A stretch of DNA of 64,000 bases from Actinomycetota bacterium (lineage in GTDB: Bacteria > Actinomycetota > Actinomycetes > Mycobacteriales > Mycobacteriaceae). Location: positions 62,001-126,000 of the forward strand of contig JAFDWN010000026.1 of NCBI GenBank assembly GCA_018268465.1, read 5' to 3'. The position numbers and the translations under genes are program-made. The notes below the pieces were generated by a model that worked only from the letters and a program-made list of their open reading frames with translations, did no database searches and had not been told where the DNA came from. Within the stretch, counting starts at the first letter, position 1, and each line of letters opens with the position of its first letter. This document shows, piece by piece, positions 43,786 through 52,559 of the stretch.

Positions 43786-45105
43786 TCAGAGCGTTGCACA
43801 ATTCGGAGTGGTCGGCTCGCCGTTGAATCGATCGGCGAGCCATTGCATGGCTCGCTCTCCGTCGACGAAGTACGGCAGCAGATGGTTGATCGACAGCTTG
43901 TTCAGGAATGGCGGCTGCTCATTGGTCCAGAACTCGACGTCGGCGCCCTGCCGGCACCAGTCGACGGCAAGCTGGCGAGACGCGGCCCACGGGCTGAACG
44001 AGTCGTAGCGGTTGGTGGAAATCATCACCGGCGCTTGCGGTTTGAGTGTCCCCAGCCGTTGCGCGGCAAGGATGTCACTGAGCGGCTGTGACTGGATCAG
44101 CCCCACCGGGTCGACGTTGAACCAGAACTGCACATGCCGGAACGCGTAGTCGGCAACGGTCTGCAGTAAGCAGATGCTGCGCGACCAGGTAACCATCTGC
44201 ACGCCGCGCGGCGTCAAGGTGCCCATCAACGCGTCTCCCGTCTCCGGGTAGGCGGCAACGATGCCGTTGAGGACATACCCAAGCGCGCCGGCCATGAGGT
44301 TTCCGTCGACGAACGGCAGCAGGGCCGGGATGTCGGCCGGCGGCGCGCCCGACCATGCACCCACGACCTGCAGCTCCGGCGCGTATCCTGGGGCGAGTTC
44401 GGCGGCCGACGCCGATGCCTGACCACCGGCTGACCAGCCCCAGAACGCCACTGGCCCGTGGGGATCCAGCGAAGTGCCGGGCAACTGCATTGCGGCACGC
44501 GCGGAATCGATGAGTGCCGTGCCGGCCGCGAGGCGGTTGAGGAACTGCGGCACCTTGCCGGGGATGCCCAGCCCGACGCCGTCGGTCACCACCACCGCGA
44601 AACCTCGCGCCACCATGGTGGCCACGAACGTCTCCTCGTACCCGAACATCAGGTCGAAGCCCTGGGAGAAGTGGATGCCCTGATTGAACATCCGCGACGG
44701 CGCGCACTGTTCGCCGAGACCGTATGGCCCTGTGGCGAAGGCGATCAGCGGTCGCGGGCCCCGTCCCGGCCACGGGTTGTCGGGTTCGAAGTACGTGCCG
44801 GTGACGGCGACGGGCTCGCCCCGGCCGTCGGTGCTGCGGTACATGATGCGGGTACCGGTCGCGACGTAGGCACCCAGCTGTCCGGACGGTTCGAGAACGA
44901 GCCGCGACGGCTCGGATCTGATCAGATCGCCCGGCAGCCCCGGGGGCAATGGCTCCGGAGGGGTGTAGAACGCGCGGTACGGGGTCTCGTCGGCCCGCGA
45001 TACGGCGGGATGCGCGACAGCGCCGAGAACGAGGGCAAGGGCGGTGAGAACGACAGCGCTGAACGCAAACGCCCGGTACGCAGGCATCGATAAGCTCCTA
45101 GACAT
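43786..45105 (-). CDS. Secreted lipase, alpha/beta-hydrolase (secretory lipase family)
   Basis: Exported hydrolase of 439 residues. A signal peptide (FSAVVLTALALVLGAVAHPA) ends near SRADETP. The nucleophile is in GWSAGGQ, and the acid and histidine are probably in NRYDSFSP and NHLLPYF. The fold matches the LIP secretory lipase family common in mycobacteria and fungi. It is not part of the aromatic pathway as far as can be seen. It converges on the AraC gene, and a strong hairpin separates it from the P450 operon upstream. Confidence 0.85.
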   Translation of the reverse strand: MSRSLSMPAYRAFAFSAVVLTALALVLGAVAHPAVSRADETPYRAFYTPPEPLPPGLPGDLIRSEPSRLVLEPSGQLGAYVATGTRIMYRSTDGRGEPVAVTGTYFEPDNPWPGRGPRPLIAFATGPYGLGEQCAPSRMFNQGIHFSQGFDLMFGYEETFVATMVARGFAVVVTDGVGLGIPGKVPQFLNRLAAGTALIDSARAAMQLPGTSLDPHGPVAFWGWSAGGQASASAAELAPGYAPELQVVGAWSGAPPADIPALLPFVDGNLMAGALGYVLNGIVAAYPETGDALMGTLTPRGVQMVTWSRSICLLQTVADYAFRHVQFWFNVDPVGLIQSQPLSDILAAQRLGTLKPQAPVMISTNRYDSFSPWAASRQLAVDWCRQGADVEFWTNEQPPFLNKLSINHLLPYFVDGERAMQWLADRFNGEPTTPNCATL

Positions 45106-45153
45106 CGTTGGCTTGGACGCGCAGTTGCGCTCGTCCGGAGGTGGGTGAACCGA

Positions 45154-45195
45154 GGCCGGATCCGGTAGGGCACCGGCGCCCTACCGGATCCGGCC
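45154..45195 (-). terminator. Perfect 18-base stem hairpin after the P450 operon
   Basis: GGCCGGATCCGGTAGGGC (45154-45171) and its exact complement (45178-45195) enclose a 6-base loop. The hairpin begins 7 bases past the ethD stop and lies before the lipase start, so it should terminate the operon. There is no U-run. Confidence 0.75.
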
Positions 45196-45201
45196 GGTCG
45201 G

Positions 45202-45507
45202 CTAGCTCGGCCGGGGGTGGTGCAGGATCTCCACGCCGCCGGCGGCGAAGTTGTCGACATCGTCGCGAGCCTGGCGCCCCGCATCGGACTGCAGGGCGGC
45301 CATCATCGCCTCTGGAGTGTCGAAATCGGCCTCGAACTTCGCAATGTAAGGTGAATCATTCACCACCCCAAGGATATCCAGGGTGTAGCGGATGTCGCGC
45401 ACACCGGGCAGCCGGGAGGCCAGCGGCAGGTGACGATCGAGATAGTAGGACCGGAACGCCGCTGCGTCGGCGGGCTGCCGGTACAGGACGACCAACGTGT
45501 GCGCCAT
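45202..45507 (-). CDS. ethD: EthD-domain protein
   Basis: Dimeric alpha-beta-barrel protein of 101 residues (HTLVVLYRQPADAAAFRSYY, PGVRDIRYTLDI, MMAALQSDAGRQARDDV). EthD is required for P450-dependent ethyl tert-butyl ether degradation in Rhodococcus, by an unknown mechanism, and the domain often accompanies catabolic oxygenases. It is the last gene of the reductase-P450-ethD operon, 16 bases after the P450 gene. Confidence 0.85.
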   Translation of the reverse strand: MAHTLVVLYRQPADAAAFRSYYLDRHLPLASRLPGVRDIRYTLDILGVVNDSPYIAKFEADFDTPEAMMAALQSDAGRQARDDVDNFAAGGVEILHHPRPS

Positions 45508-45523
45508 GGTCAGTCCCGTCGCG

Positions 45524-46837
45524 TCACGGCCGGTCCCCGGGAACCGGGTTGTGGGCAGGGTCCCACTGCACCCTCACGTGGTCGGGCCCGCGGAACGACG
45601 TATTGGGCGAGTAGGTCCACTCCTGGTCGGCGACCAGACGCAGATGCGGCAGCCTGCGGGTGGTCTCCTCGAGCATCACCCGCATCTCCATACGCGCCAG
45701 GGCCTGCCCGAGGCAGTGGTGGATGCCCCAGCCGAATGCCAGGTGCTGATCGGCGTTCTCGCGCATGATGTCGAACGCGTCGCCGTCCTCGAACACCGCG
45801 TCGTCGTGGTTCGCCGAACCCGTGAGCAGCAGGATCCGCTCCCCGGCGGGGATATCGAACCCGCCGACGGTCACGGGCTTGGTGGTGATCCGGCGCCAGG
45901 CGGGCACCGACGACGCGAACCGCAGGATCTCTTCGACTGCGTTGGGGATGAGCGAAGGATCCCCGCAGATCATGTCCCACTGGCTGCGGTTTTCCAGCAG
46001 CGTCTTGAATCCGCTCGCCGCGGCGTTGGTCGTGGTCTCGTGCGAGGCGTAGAGGTGACTCTGCATGATGGAGGCGAGGTAGGTCCTGTCCCACACCTGG
46101 TCGTTACCCGCGGCCTGCCAGGCCCTGATGGCATTGCTCATGTAGTCGTCGCCGGGCTGCTCGATGAGCCGCTCGACATGGGCGCGCGCGTACTGCAGAT
46201 AGGCGGCGAACTCTTCGGCGAGCGCCACCTGCTGGTCGTCGCTCGGCCGGCCCCAGATCCACAGGGCGAACCGTGATGCGTATCCGCGCACCCGGGCAAC
46301 CTCGGCTTCGGGCACGCCCATCAAGACGAATGCGGTCAGCGCGGGGACTTCGAAGGTCATATCCGCGACCATGTCCGCCGCACCGTGCTTCACGATCGCA
46401 TCGAGGCACTCCGTGACGAATCGCCGGGTAAAGGGCTCGATTTCGGCAGCCTTGAGTTCGGTCGCACCCTTGCGCAGAACCCGTCGGCGTTTGGTGTGCA
46501 GCGGCGGGTCCTCGTCGACGAGCATCGTCGACGGGACGAAGTCGACCGCCGCCAGCTTCTCCATGGCGGCCGGGCAGGGCGGCTTGATCATCTCGCCCGC
46601 CGCGGTGGCCGAATAGGATTCGGTGTCGCGGAAGATCGCCAGCACGTCGGCGTACCGGCTCACCACCCAGTACCCGATCTCGGGGCTGTAGAACACCGGC
46701 TCCTCGGCGCGCGCCCTGGCGAACACCGAGTACGGATCCTGCAGATAGCCTTCGTCGAACGGATTGAAGTCCGAAGCGAACTTCGACACCGGGCATCGCC
46801 CGCGCAGAATCTCGCTGTCGGCAACGGCTTCGGTCAT
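45524..46837 (-). CDS. Cytochrome P450
   Basis: Soluble class of bacterial P450, 437 residues. The heme-binding loop is FGWGIHHCLGQ, the K-helix ExxR is EEILRFAS, and the I-helix acid/alcohol pair is in ASHETTT, where the usual glycine of A/G-G-x-D/E-T is serine. The C-terminus SFRGPDHVRVQWDPAHN is like the EthB/ThcB group. The partners are a single-chain iron-sulfur flavoprotein reductase and EthD. The substrate is unknown; O-dealkylation of an aromatic or ether compound that would feed the nearby catechol pathway is a reasonable guess from context. Confidence 0.9.
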   Translation of the reverse strand: MTEAVADSEILRGRCPVSKFASDFNPFDEGYLQDPYSVFARARAEEPVFYSPEIGYWVVSRYADVLAIFRDTESYSATAAGEMIKPPCPAAMEKLAAVDFVPSTMLVDEDPPLHTKRRRVLRKGATELKAAEIEPFTRRFVTECLDAIVKHGAADMVADMTFEVPALTAFVLMGVPEAEVARVRGYASRFALWIWGRPSDDQQVALAEEFAAYLQYARAHVERLIEQPGDDYMSNAIRAWQAAGNDQVWDRTYLASIMQSHLYASHETTTNAAASGFKTLLENRSQWDMICGDPSLIPNAVEEILRFASSVPAWRRITTKPVTVGGFDIPAGERILLLTGSANHDDAVFEDGDAFDIMRENADQHLAFGWGIHHCLGQALARMEMRVMLEETTRRLPHLRLVADQEWTYSPNTSFRGPDHVRVQWDPAHNPVPGDRP

Positions 46838-46882
46838 GGTCTCCTCATTTCCCTCAACTCACTCTATTTGTTTTGCGGTACA

Positions 46883-47866
46883 TCACAGGTCGAGCACCAG
46901 GCGGTCGGACCGGGCGCGCGAGCAGCAGATCATCATCACGGTGTTGTCCGCCTTCTCGTCGTCGTCGAGGATCTGGTCGCGATGGTCGACCTCACCGGAG
47001 AGGACCGCTGTTTCGCACGATCCGCAGACTCCCTCCGCGCAGCTGTTGGGCGCCTTGACTCCGCACGCCAGCACGGCGTCGAGAATCGACGTGTCCGCCG
47101 CCACCCGCACGACCCGCCCCGACCGCGCCAACTCGACGTCGAATTCGCGCTCCACCGCCCGGTCGAGAGCGGGCAGAGCCGCCGAGAATCGCTCCACCCG
47201 CAGCTGATCGGCGACTCCGAGCTCGTCGCAGCGCGCACTGACTGCGTCGAGCAGACGGGCCGGTCCGCAGGCATAGACCAGCACGCCGCGGCCCAGGTCG
47301 GGCGTGAGCACGCCGGCGAGGTCGAGCCGGGTGCCCTCGTCGCTGATGTGCAGTTCCGCTTCGGGCATCGCCGCCAGCTGGTCGGTGAATGTCATTCTCG
47401 CGCGGCTGCTTCCGGCGTACCGCACGGTGAAAGGCACACCCGAACGACGCGCCGCGGCGATCATCGGCAGCAGGGGCGTCACGCCGATCCCACCGGCCAG
47501 GAACAGGTATCCTGGCGCATCTCGAAGGGGAAAGTTGTTGCGGGGAAATCCGACTCGCAGAGTCGATCCCTTTCTGAGCTCGGCATGGATGTACTCCGAT
47601 CCGCCGCGACTATCGGGGTCGCGCAGCACCGCGATCTCGTAGCGGCTCAGGTCGTTCGTGTCACCACACAGCGAGTACTGACGGATGATGCCATTGGGCA
47701 GGTGCAGATCGATATGCGCACCGGCCTCCCAGCCCGGAAGCGGGTGTCCGCCAGTGTCGATCAACTCCAGGACGACGGTGTCCCGGCACTCGGTGCGGAT
47801 GTCGTCGACGGTGAGGGTGAACGTCTCACCCGTCCCGGATTCCTGTTCGACCGCAGACTTCGCCAC
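46883..47866 (-). CDS. PDR/VanB-type reductase with C-terminal 2Fe-2S ferredoxin domain
   Basis: Electron donor for the P450, 327 residues. The FMN/FAD-binding barrel (GAHIDLHLPNGIIRQYSLCG) is followed by the NAD(P)H domain (FLAGGIGVTPLLPMIAAARR, YACGPARLLDAV). A plant-type ferredoxin domain is at the end (CAEGVCGSC with the fourth cysteine in MICC). The order flavin-nucleotide-ferredoxin is that of phthalate dioxygenase reductase, so no separate ferredoxin is needed. GTG 47866 is preceded by AAAGGAGG. It leads the operon and follows the AraC gene. Confidence 0.92.
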   Translation of the reverse strand: MAKSAVEQESGTGETFTLTVDDIRTECRDTVVLELIDTGGHPLPGWEAGAHIDLHLPNGIIRQYSLCGDTNDLSRYEIAVLRDPDSRGGSEYIHAELRKGSTLRVGFPRNNFPLRDAPGYLFLAGGIGVTPLLPMIAAARRSGVPFTVRYAGSSRARMTFTDQLAAMPEAELHISDEGTRLDLAGVLTPDLGRGVLVYACGPARLLDAVSARCDELGVADQLRVERFSAALPALDRAVEREFDVELARSGRVVRVAADTSILDAVLACGVKAPNSCAEGVCGSCETAVLSGEVDHRDQILDDDEKADNTVMMICCSRARSDRLVLDL

Positions 47867-48002
47867 GTGATCCTCCTTTCCCGGATGGCCGGAGACAGTG
47901 GAGTACGACGCTGCTGCCGCCGGAGGGCGGGCATGGCTCATCCCGCGTCCGCGGTGGCGTCCCGTGGCGCGCAGATTCACGTAATCCGATCTGCTGGAAA
48001 CG

Positions 48003-48056
48003 AATCTAGAAAGTGCGGTGCGTCATATCTATCCGCGGTGCGACAGATTTGATCCG
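48003..48056 (-). promoter_or_regulatory. P450-operon promoter with tandem AraC-type direct repeat
   Basis: Two adjacent copies of a 21-22-base motif start at 48015 and 48035. Both read GCGGTGCG, then CA, AT, T and TCCG at matching places. A -10 (TAGATT on the minus strand, 48003-48008) lies just downstream, with no -35 of its own, so the proximal copy covers the -35 position. This is the layout of class II activation by an AraC protein; the neighbouring AraC gene is the obvious candidate. Confidence 0.6.
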
Positions 48057-48111
48057 TTCTGCGCCATCCTCGCGATGTGCTCGGCGCCGTGGCGGGCGGG
48101 CGCCTGCAGGA

Positions 48112-49062
48112 TCACGGCTGATCGTGGCGCAGAGACTGAGACGGGCTGACCCCGTAGGTGCGTCGGTACTCCGCGGCGAAGCGCCCGAGGTGACAGAATC
48201 CCCACGAACTGGCCACCGCGGCCACCGAGGTCGACTCCGGCGACGCCGCGACCAGCGCGTCGTGCGCCCGGCGCAACCGCACCGAGCGCACGAACTCCGC
48301 CGGGGTGCATCCGTACTGCTCACGAAATCCGCGCTGTAAGGAGCGGACGCTGATGCCGACCGTGGCGGCGATATCCGTCGGCGTCAGCGGCTGGTCGGCG
48401 TTGGCTTCGACGAACTCGGCGGCCTTGCCGATCACCGCGGACGCCGCCGGTGGCGCGGGGTCGCGCAATGCGGTGCTGTAGTCGTGCTCGGCGAGCATCA
48501 GCAGTCCGATGATCGTGCTGTAGGCCAGCGGTTTGACCATCATCGGATTGGCCATGATCGACCCGGCCACCTGACCCTGGTGGACGTCGCGAACCATGGA
48601 CCACCATGCCACCCCGTCTGGGGCGGTCAGATCGATTGGGCCACAAAGTCGCAGGGGCCGGTTGATCGGGCGCTCCAGCAGATCGGCGAGCACACTGTGG
48701 ACGACACCTCCGTCGATCTTCATCGCGAAGATGTTGAGCCTGCTGCCCTCCGGGCAGACGATCCTGGCGTCGGAGCCCGATTCGTAGGCCACTGCATGCG
48801 CCGGCGTGACCTCGGTGCGCACACCCGCGGAAACGGATATCAGCCCACCGCTGAGCGGCACGTTGACGTGGTAACCGCCGATGGCGGGGCAGTAGAGATC
48901 GCTGTTGCTGTTGTATTCGAGCCGGCCGGTCACCACAGGGCCGGCCGAGACCGCCTCGAGTTCGGCCGTGAACGAGCCCGGCCGGTCGACCCGCGTCAGC
49001 GTGTGGGGGTGGAAGACCTCGCCCGCCCGCGACGTCGCTTCTTCGACGTCGTTACTGCGCAT
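48112..49062 (-). CDS. AraC-family regulator of the P450 operon (EthR/ThcR-like)
   Basis: Activator of 316 residues with the same domain order as the AraC protein at 42840. The sensor half includes GYHVNVPLSGGLISVSAG, and the two helix-turn-helix motifs are TPTDIAATVGISVRSLQRGF and SVAAVASSWGFCHLGRFAAE. I chose ATG 49062 (MRSNDVEEATSR); upstream residues are low-complexity read-through. It is codirectional with the reductase-P450-ethD operon, an order also seen in eth and thc clusters. A perfect -35 TTGACA lies upstream at 49268-49273. Confidence 0.88.
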   Translation of the reverse strand: MRSNDVEEATSRAGEVFHPHTLTRVDRPGSFTAELEAVSAGPVVTGRLEYNSNSDLYCPAIGGYHVNVPLSGGLISVSAGVRTEVTPAHAVAYESGSDARIVCPEGSRLNIFAMKIDGGVVHSVLADLLERPINRPLRLCGPIDLTAPDGVAWWSMVRDVHQGQVAGSIMANPMMVKPLAYSTIIGLLMLAEHDYSTALRDPAPPAASAVIGKAAEFVEANADQPLTPTDIAATVGISVRSLQRGFREQYGCTPAEFVRSVRLRRAHDALVAASPESTSVAAVASSWGFCHLGRFAAEYRRTYGVSPSQSLRHDQP

Positions 49063-49323
49063 CCGCACCGGGTCATCCCCGCACCCTCGCGCCCGCCCGA
49101 CGCCGGATTCGGCGTCGGGTCCACGTCCGACCATCAGCGACCACCCGTGCGGGCGACGCGTCGCAGGGGTCGGGTTCGGTCATCGTGGTCGTGCGTGTGC
49201 GGGCCTTCCCATCGGGTGCCGGTGCCCCGGCGGCGGGTACCGAAACTGTGCATTGCGTCACAATCGGTGTCAAGCCCGTGCTTCCACTGCCGGACACACG
49301 GTGGGCATTCGCCCCCACAGCAG
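49063..49323 (-). promoter_or_regulatory. Upstream region of the AraC gene with TTGACA at 49268-49273
   Basis: About 260 bases between catC and the AraC gene, both leftward. On the minus strand TTGACA is followed after 17 bases by CACAGT, a weak -10, which would give a long leader of about 180 bases. I see no gene or clear terminator for the cat operon here. Confidence 0.35.
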
Positions 49324-49608
49324 TCAGCTCGCGTTGACGTCCGACGGGTGCACCGCGAGCGGCGTGACGTGGATGGTCATGTACGGGAACAGCGGAAGTC
49401 CCGAAAGGATTTGGTGCAGTTCGTCATTGGATTCGACGTCGAAAATCGAGAAGTTCGCGTACTCGCCGACGACGCGCCAGATGTGTGGCCATTTACCGGC
49501 CCGCTGCAACTGCTGAGAGTAGTCCTTCTCCCGGGCCACGAGCCTGGCCCGGACATCCGGGTCGAGCTCGGGCGGGATGTGGACGTCCATGCGGACGTGG
49601 TAGAGCAT
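49324..49608 (-). CDS. catC: Muconolactone delta-isomerase
   Basis: Small decameric isomerase of 94 residues, the family's normal length, that turns muconolactone into 3-oxoadipate enol-lactone. Conserved stretches are MLYHVRMDVHIPPEL, WPHIWRVVGEYANFSIFDV and LSGLPLFPYMTIHVTPLA. It is last in the catR-B-A-C operon, 7 bases after catA. The product goes to the lactonase domain of PcaL. Confidence 0.95.
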   Translation of the reverse strand: MLYHVRMDVHIPPELDPDVRARLVAREKDYSQQLQRAGKWPHIWRVVGEYANFSIFDVESNDELHQILSGLPLFPYMTIHVTPLAVHPSDVNAS

Positions 49609-49615
49609 CGGGCCG

Positions 49616-50482
49616 TCAGCTCCGTTCGGGGTCGAGGACGAAGTTGTACGTGACCTTTTCGCTGCCGTCGGTCTGCGCCTGGGGGTCGAGTATCAACTCG
49701 GATTTGACCGCGCTGGCGATGTCGTCGTCGTTGTGCTGGTCGCCGGGGAAATACAGTTGCGCGGTGAGCAGTTCGTGACCGGGCGCGGAGACCTTCACGT
49801 GCAGGTGGGCGGGTCGCCAGGCATGCCAGCCGGCAGCGGCGATCAACTTGCCACAGGAGCCGTCGGTCGGGATCTGATACGGCGCGGGCCGAATCGTGGT
49901 GATCCTGAAGGTGCCGTCGGGACCCGTCGAGAAGGAACCGCGGAGGTTCCATTCCGGGATGCCGGGCGCGAACTGTGAATAGAAGCCCTCGGCGTCGGCG
50001 TGCCACAGTTCGACCTTGCCCGCCAACGGAGTTCCGTCGGTGGAGGTGATGGTGCCCTCCCACACGAGCGGGGTGCCCGCCTCGTCGTCGCGCATCGGAA
50101 TCGTGCCCGTGGCACCGCACTCGGGCGATGCGGGGACGTAGTAGGGACCCTCGATGGTGCCCTTGTTCCCCTCACGATGGTCGGTCGCGACGTCCTCGAC
50201 GACGTGCTCCACCCACACGTCCAGGAACAGCGGCCACTCACCGTCCTGACCGACGTTGATGAGCCACGCCTTGAGCGCGTTGTACTCGTCATAGGTCACC
50301 CGGTGGCGCCGGATCGTGTCGTGCACCGCGGCCAGCACCTCGCGGGCCAAGGTGTCGACGCGTTCGGCCGGCGTGTCCTGCACGGCCGCGAACGGCGACT
50401 TGTCGGCATGGAAGCGCTCGGTGGCCGATGCGCCCGATGCGGCGGCGGTGGCCTGCTCGGCGGGGGTCTCGATGGTGGTCAT
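49616..50482 (-). CDS. catA: Catechol 1,2-dioxygenase
   Basis: Intradiol dioxygenase of 288 residues that cleaves catechol to cis,cis-muconate. The Fe(III) ligands lie in EGPYYVP, PAPYQIP and the histidines of WHAWRPAHLHVKV. An N-terminal helical dimerisation domain precedes the catalytic beta-sandwich. ATG 50482 (MTTIETPAEQ) is preceded by AGGAGA, while the longer frame runs into catB. Catechol would come from BenABCD and probably from the phenol-hydroxylase-like pair. Confidence 0.95.
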   Translation of the reverse strand: MTTIETPAEQATAAASGASATERFHADKSPFAAVQDTPAERVDTLAREVLAAVHDTIRRHRVTYDEYNALKAWLINVGQDGEWPLFLDVWVEHVVEDVATDHREGNKGTIEGPYYVPASPECGATGTIPMRDDEAGTPLVWEGTITSTDGTPLAGKVELWHADAEGFYSQFAPGIPEWNLRGSFSTGPDGTFRITTIRPAPYQIPTDGSCGKLIAAAGWHAWRPAHLHVKVSAPGHELLTAQLYFPGDQHNDDDIASAVKSELILDPQAQTDGSEKVTYNFVLDPERS

Positions 50483-50523
50483 TGATCTTCTCCTGTTTCT
50501 CGTGGGCTGGTGGTGAAGTTCTG

Positions 50524-51627
50524 TCAGTGGTCGGTGCGGTAGCGCGCGAGCTTGTCGGGGTCGATGTCGATGCCGAGTCCGACACCCGGCGGGACGTGCA
50601 GCAACCCGTCCCGGATCCGCAGGGGCTGCGCCAGCAGGTCGTCGGACATGTCGAGGAAGTTGGACAGTTCGCCGGCACGGCGCGACGTCAGCTCGTAGGC
50701 CGCACCGAATGCGACCGCACACGCCGTGCCGAGCTGACCGTCGATCTGGTTGCCGATCACCACCTCCAGACCCAGTCCCTCGGCGAGGTGGTGCACCCGC
50801 GCCGATCCGGTGAATCCGGTGCGCGCCGTCTTGATGCTCACCGCCGTCGCCGATCCGCCGAGCACCTCGCGGGTCACGTCGGCAGGGGTGGGCACCGACT
50901 CGTCGGCGATGAACGGCACGTCGAGCTGGCCGACCAGCCAGCGCCGGCCGAGCACATCGTCGGCGGGACACAGTTCCTCGGCGAAGAGCAGATCCAAGTC
51001 GGCCATATCCTTCATGGCGCGCAACGACTCCGACGCGCTCCAGCCGCGATTGCCGTCGACGTACAGGTCGACGGAGTCACCGAACCGGTCACGCAGCGCG
51101 CGCACCACCGCGGTGTCCAGCGACACCGGCAACCGTCCCACCTTCACCTTGAAGGTGGTGATGCCGTAGTCGTCGCGCATCCGTTCGGCCTCGGCGACCA
51201 TCTTCGCCGGCTCGTCGAACCCCAGCATGTGGCTGACCCGCATTCGGTCGGTGTACCCGCCGAGCAGGCTGCTCACGGGCAGCTCCAGGGTGCGGCCGAG
51301 TGCGTCCCACATCGCCATGTCGATGGCCGCCTTGGCGGTGGGGTTGCCCACCGTGCGGCCCAGCCGTTGCTGCACGACTTCGCGTTCGAGCAACGTCAGC
51401 CCGACGATCTGCGGGGCGAAGACGTGCTCGATGACCGCGACGATGCCCGGTTGGGTCTCGCCGTAGGTGAACGGACGCGGCGGCGCCTCGGCGACCCCGA
51501 CGACTCCGTCGTCGGTGTGGACGCGTACCAGCACATGCTCGGCGGCGTGCACCTCGCCCGAGGCGAACTTCAGCGGCTTGACATAGCGAATGGCGAACGG
51601 AATCGCTTCGACAGCAGTGATTTTCAC
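50524..51627 (-). CDS. catB: Muconate cycloisomerase
   Basis: Enolase-superfamily enzyme of 367 residues converting cis,cis-muconate to muconolactone. The catalytic KxK is in TTFKVKVG, the metal ligands are in DGNRGW, EELCP and ADESVP, and the second lysine is in VSIKTARTGF. Its start overlaps the catR stop by 4 bases. The gene precedes catA by 41 bases. Confidence 0.94.
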   Translation of the reverse strand: MKITAVEAIPFAIRYVKPLKFASGEVHAAEHVLVRVHTDDGVVGVAEAPPRPFTYGETQPGIVAVIEHVFAPQIVGLTLLEREVVQQRLGRTVGNPTAKAAIDMAMWDALGRTLELPVSSLLGGYTDRMRVSHMLGFDEPAKMVAEAERMRDDYGITTFKVKVGRLPVSLDTAVVRALRDRFGDSVDLYVDGNRGWSASESLRAMKDMADLDLLFAEELCPADDVLGRRWLVGQLDVPFIADESVPTPADVTREVLGGSATAVSIKTARTGFTGSARVHHLAEGLGLEVVIGNQIDGQLGTACAVAFGAAYELTSRRAGELSNFLDMSDDLLAQPLRIRDGLLHVPPGVGLGIDIDPDKLARYRTDH

Positions 51628-52559
51628 AGAGACTCTCCCCTGACGGGATGGGTGGACGAGGGCCGGTCGAGCCGGCCGGGAACGGGGTAGGCGCTTTGCA
51701 GGACCTCGACGACGGCGTCCACGACGGGATTCTCGGCGCCGCTGCGCCAGGCCAGAGCCAGTTCGATGGTGCCGGCGTCGAGCAGGTCGCGGAACACGAC
51801 GCCGTTCAGCGGCAGCGAGCGCACCGAACCGGGCAGCACGGCCACCCCGAGGCCGGCGGCCACCAGCGCGAGCAGCACCGCGGTGCCCGGTGCGGAGTGC
51901 TCCCGGTGCGGGACGAAGCCGGCGCGCCGACAGCTGCGCAGCACCGCGTCGTTGACCGCGGAGTCGGGGCTGGAGTACGCGACGAACGACTCACCGCGCA
52001 GATCGGTCATCGCCACGACGGGTTCGACGGCAAGGCGGTGGTCGACGGAAACCGCCAGCACGAGCGGCTCGACGTCGATGGTGCGCAGGGCGATGCCGTC
52101 GCCGGCGGCCGGGGGCCGCAGGACGCCGAGATCCAGGGCTCCGGTGCGCAGACCTTCGCACTGGGGCGGTGTCAGCATGTCGGCCCGGATCTCCAGGGCG
52201 ACCGCGGGCAGTTCCCGCCGAACGATCCGCGCCATGCGGGGTAGGTGTGAGAACGCCGCGGTGCCGGTCAGTCCGATCCGCAGCAGCCCGGCGCGTCCGG
52301 CCGCGATCCTGCGCACCCCACGCTCGGCGTCTCGGACGTCGGCCAGGATGCGGTCGGCCTCGGCACGCAGGAACTCACCGGCGGCGGTCAACGACACCTG
52401 CCTGGTGGTCCGGTTGAACAGGGTGACGTCGAGTTCGGCCTCAAGCTGGCGGATGGCGTAGGACAGCGCAGGCTGCGCCACATGCAGCTGCTCGGCCGCC
52501 TGGCCGAAGTGGCACGTGTCGGCCACGGCCGCGAAGTAGCGCAGGTGCCGCAGGTCCAT
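51624..52559 (-). CDS. catR: LysR-family regulator of the cat (and possibly ben) genes
   Basis: LysR-type regulator of 311 residues. The winged helix-turn-helix is MDLRHLRYFAAVADTCHFG then AAEQLHVAQPALSYAIRQLE, and the periplasmic-binding-protein-like effector domain follows (LLRIGLTGTAAFSHLP). It is the first gene of the leftward operon and overlaps catB by 4 bases, so it is co-transcribed with the genes it should control. CatR/BenM relatives respond to muconate or benzoate. The divergent ben operon shares its upstream region. Confidence 0.88.
   Translation of the reverse strand: MDLRHLRYFAAVADTCHFGQAAEQLHVAQPALSYAIRQLEAELDVTLFNRTTRQVSLTAAGEFLRAEADRILADVRDAERGVRRIAAGRAGLLRIGLTGTAAFSHLPRMARIVRRELPAVALEIRADMLTPPQCEGLRTGALDLGVLRPPAAGDGIALRTIDVEPLVLAVSVDHRLAVEPVVAMTDLRGESFVAYSSPDSAVNDAVLRSCRRAGFVPHREHSAPGTAVLLALVAAGLGVAVLPGSVRSLPLNGVVFRDLLDAGTIELALAWRSGAENPVVDAVVEVLQSAYPVPGRLDRPSSTHPVRGESL

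Noticed and set aside
46385-48052. A 555-codon plus-strand frame over the P450 and reductase genes
   Set aside because: Antisense to two well-supported genes and without motifs.
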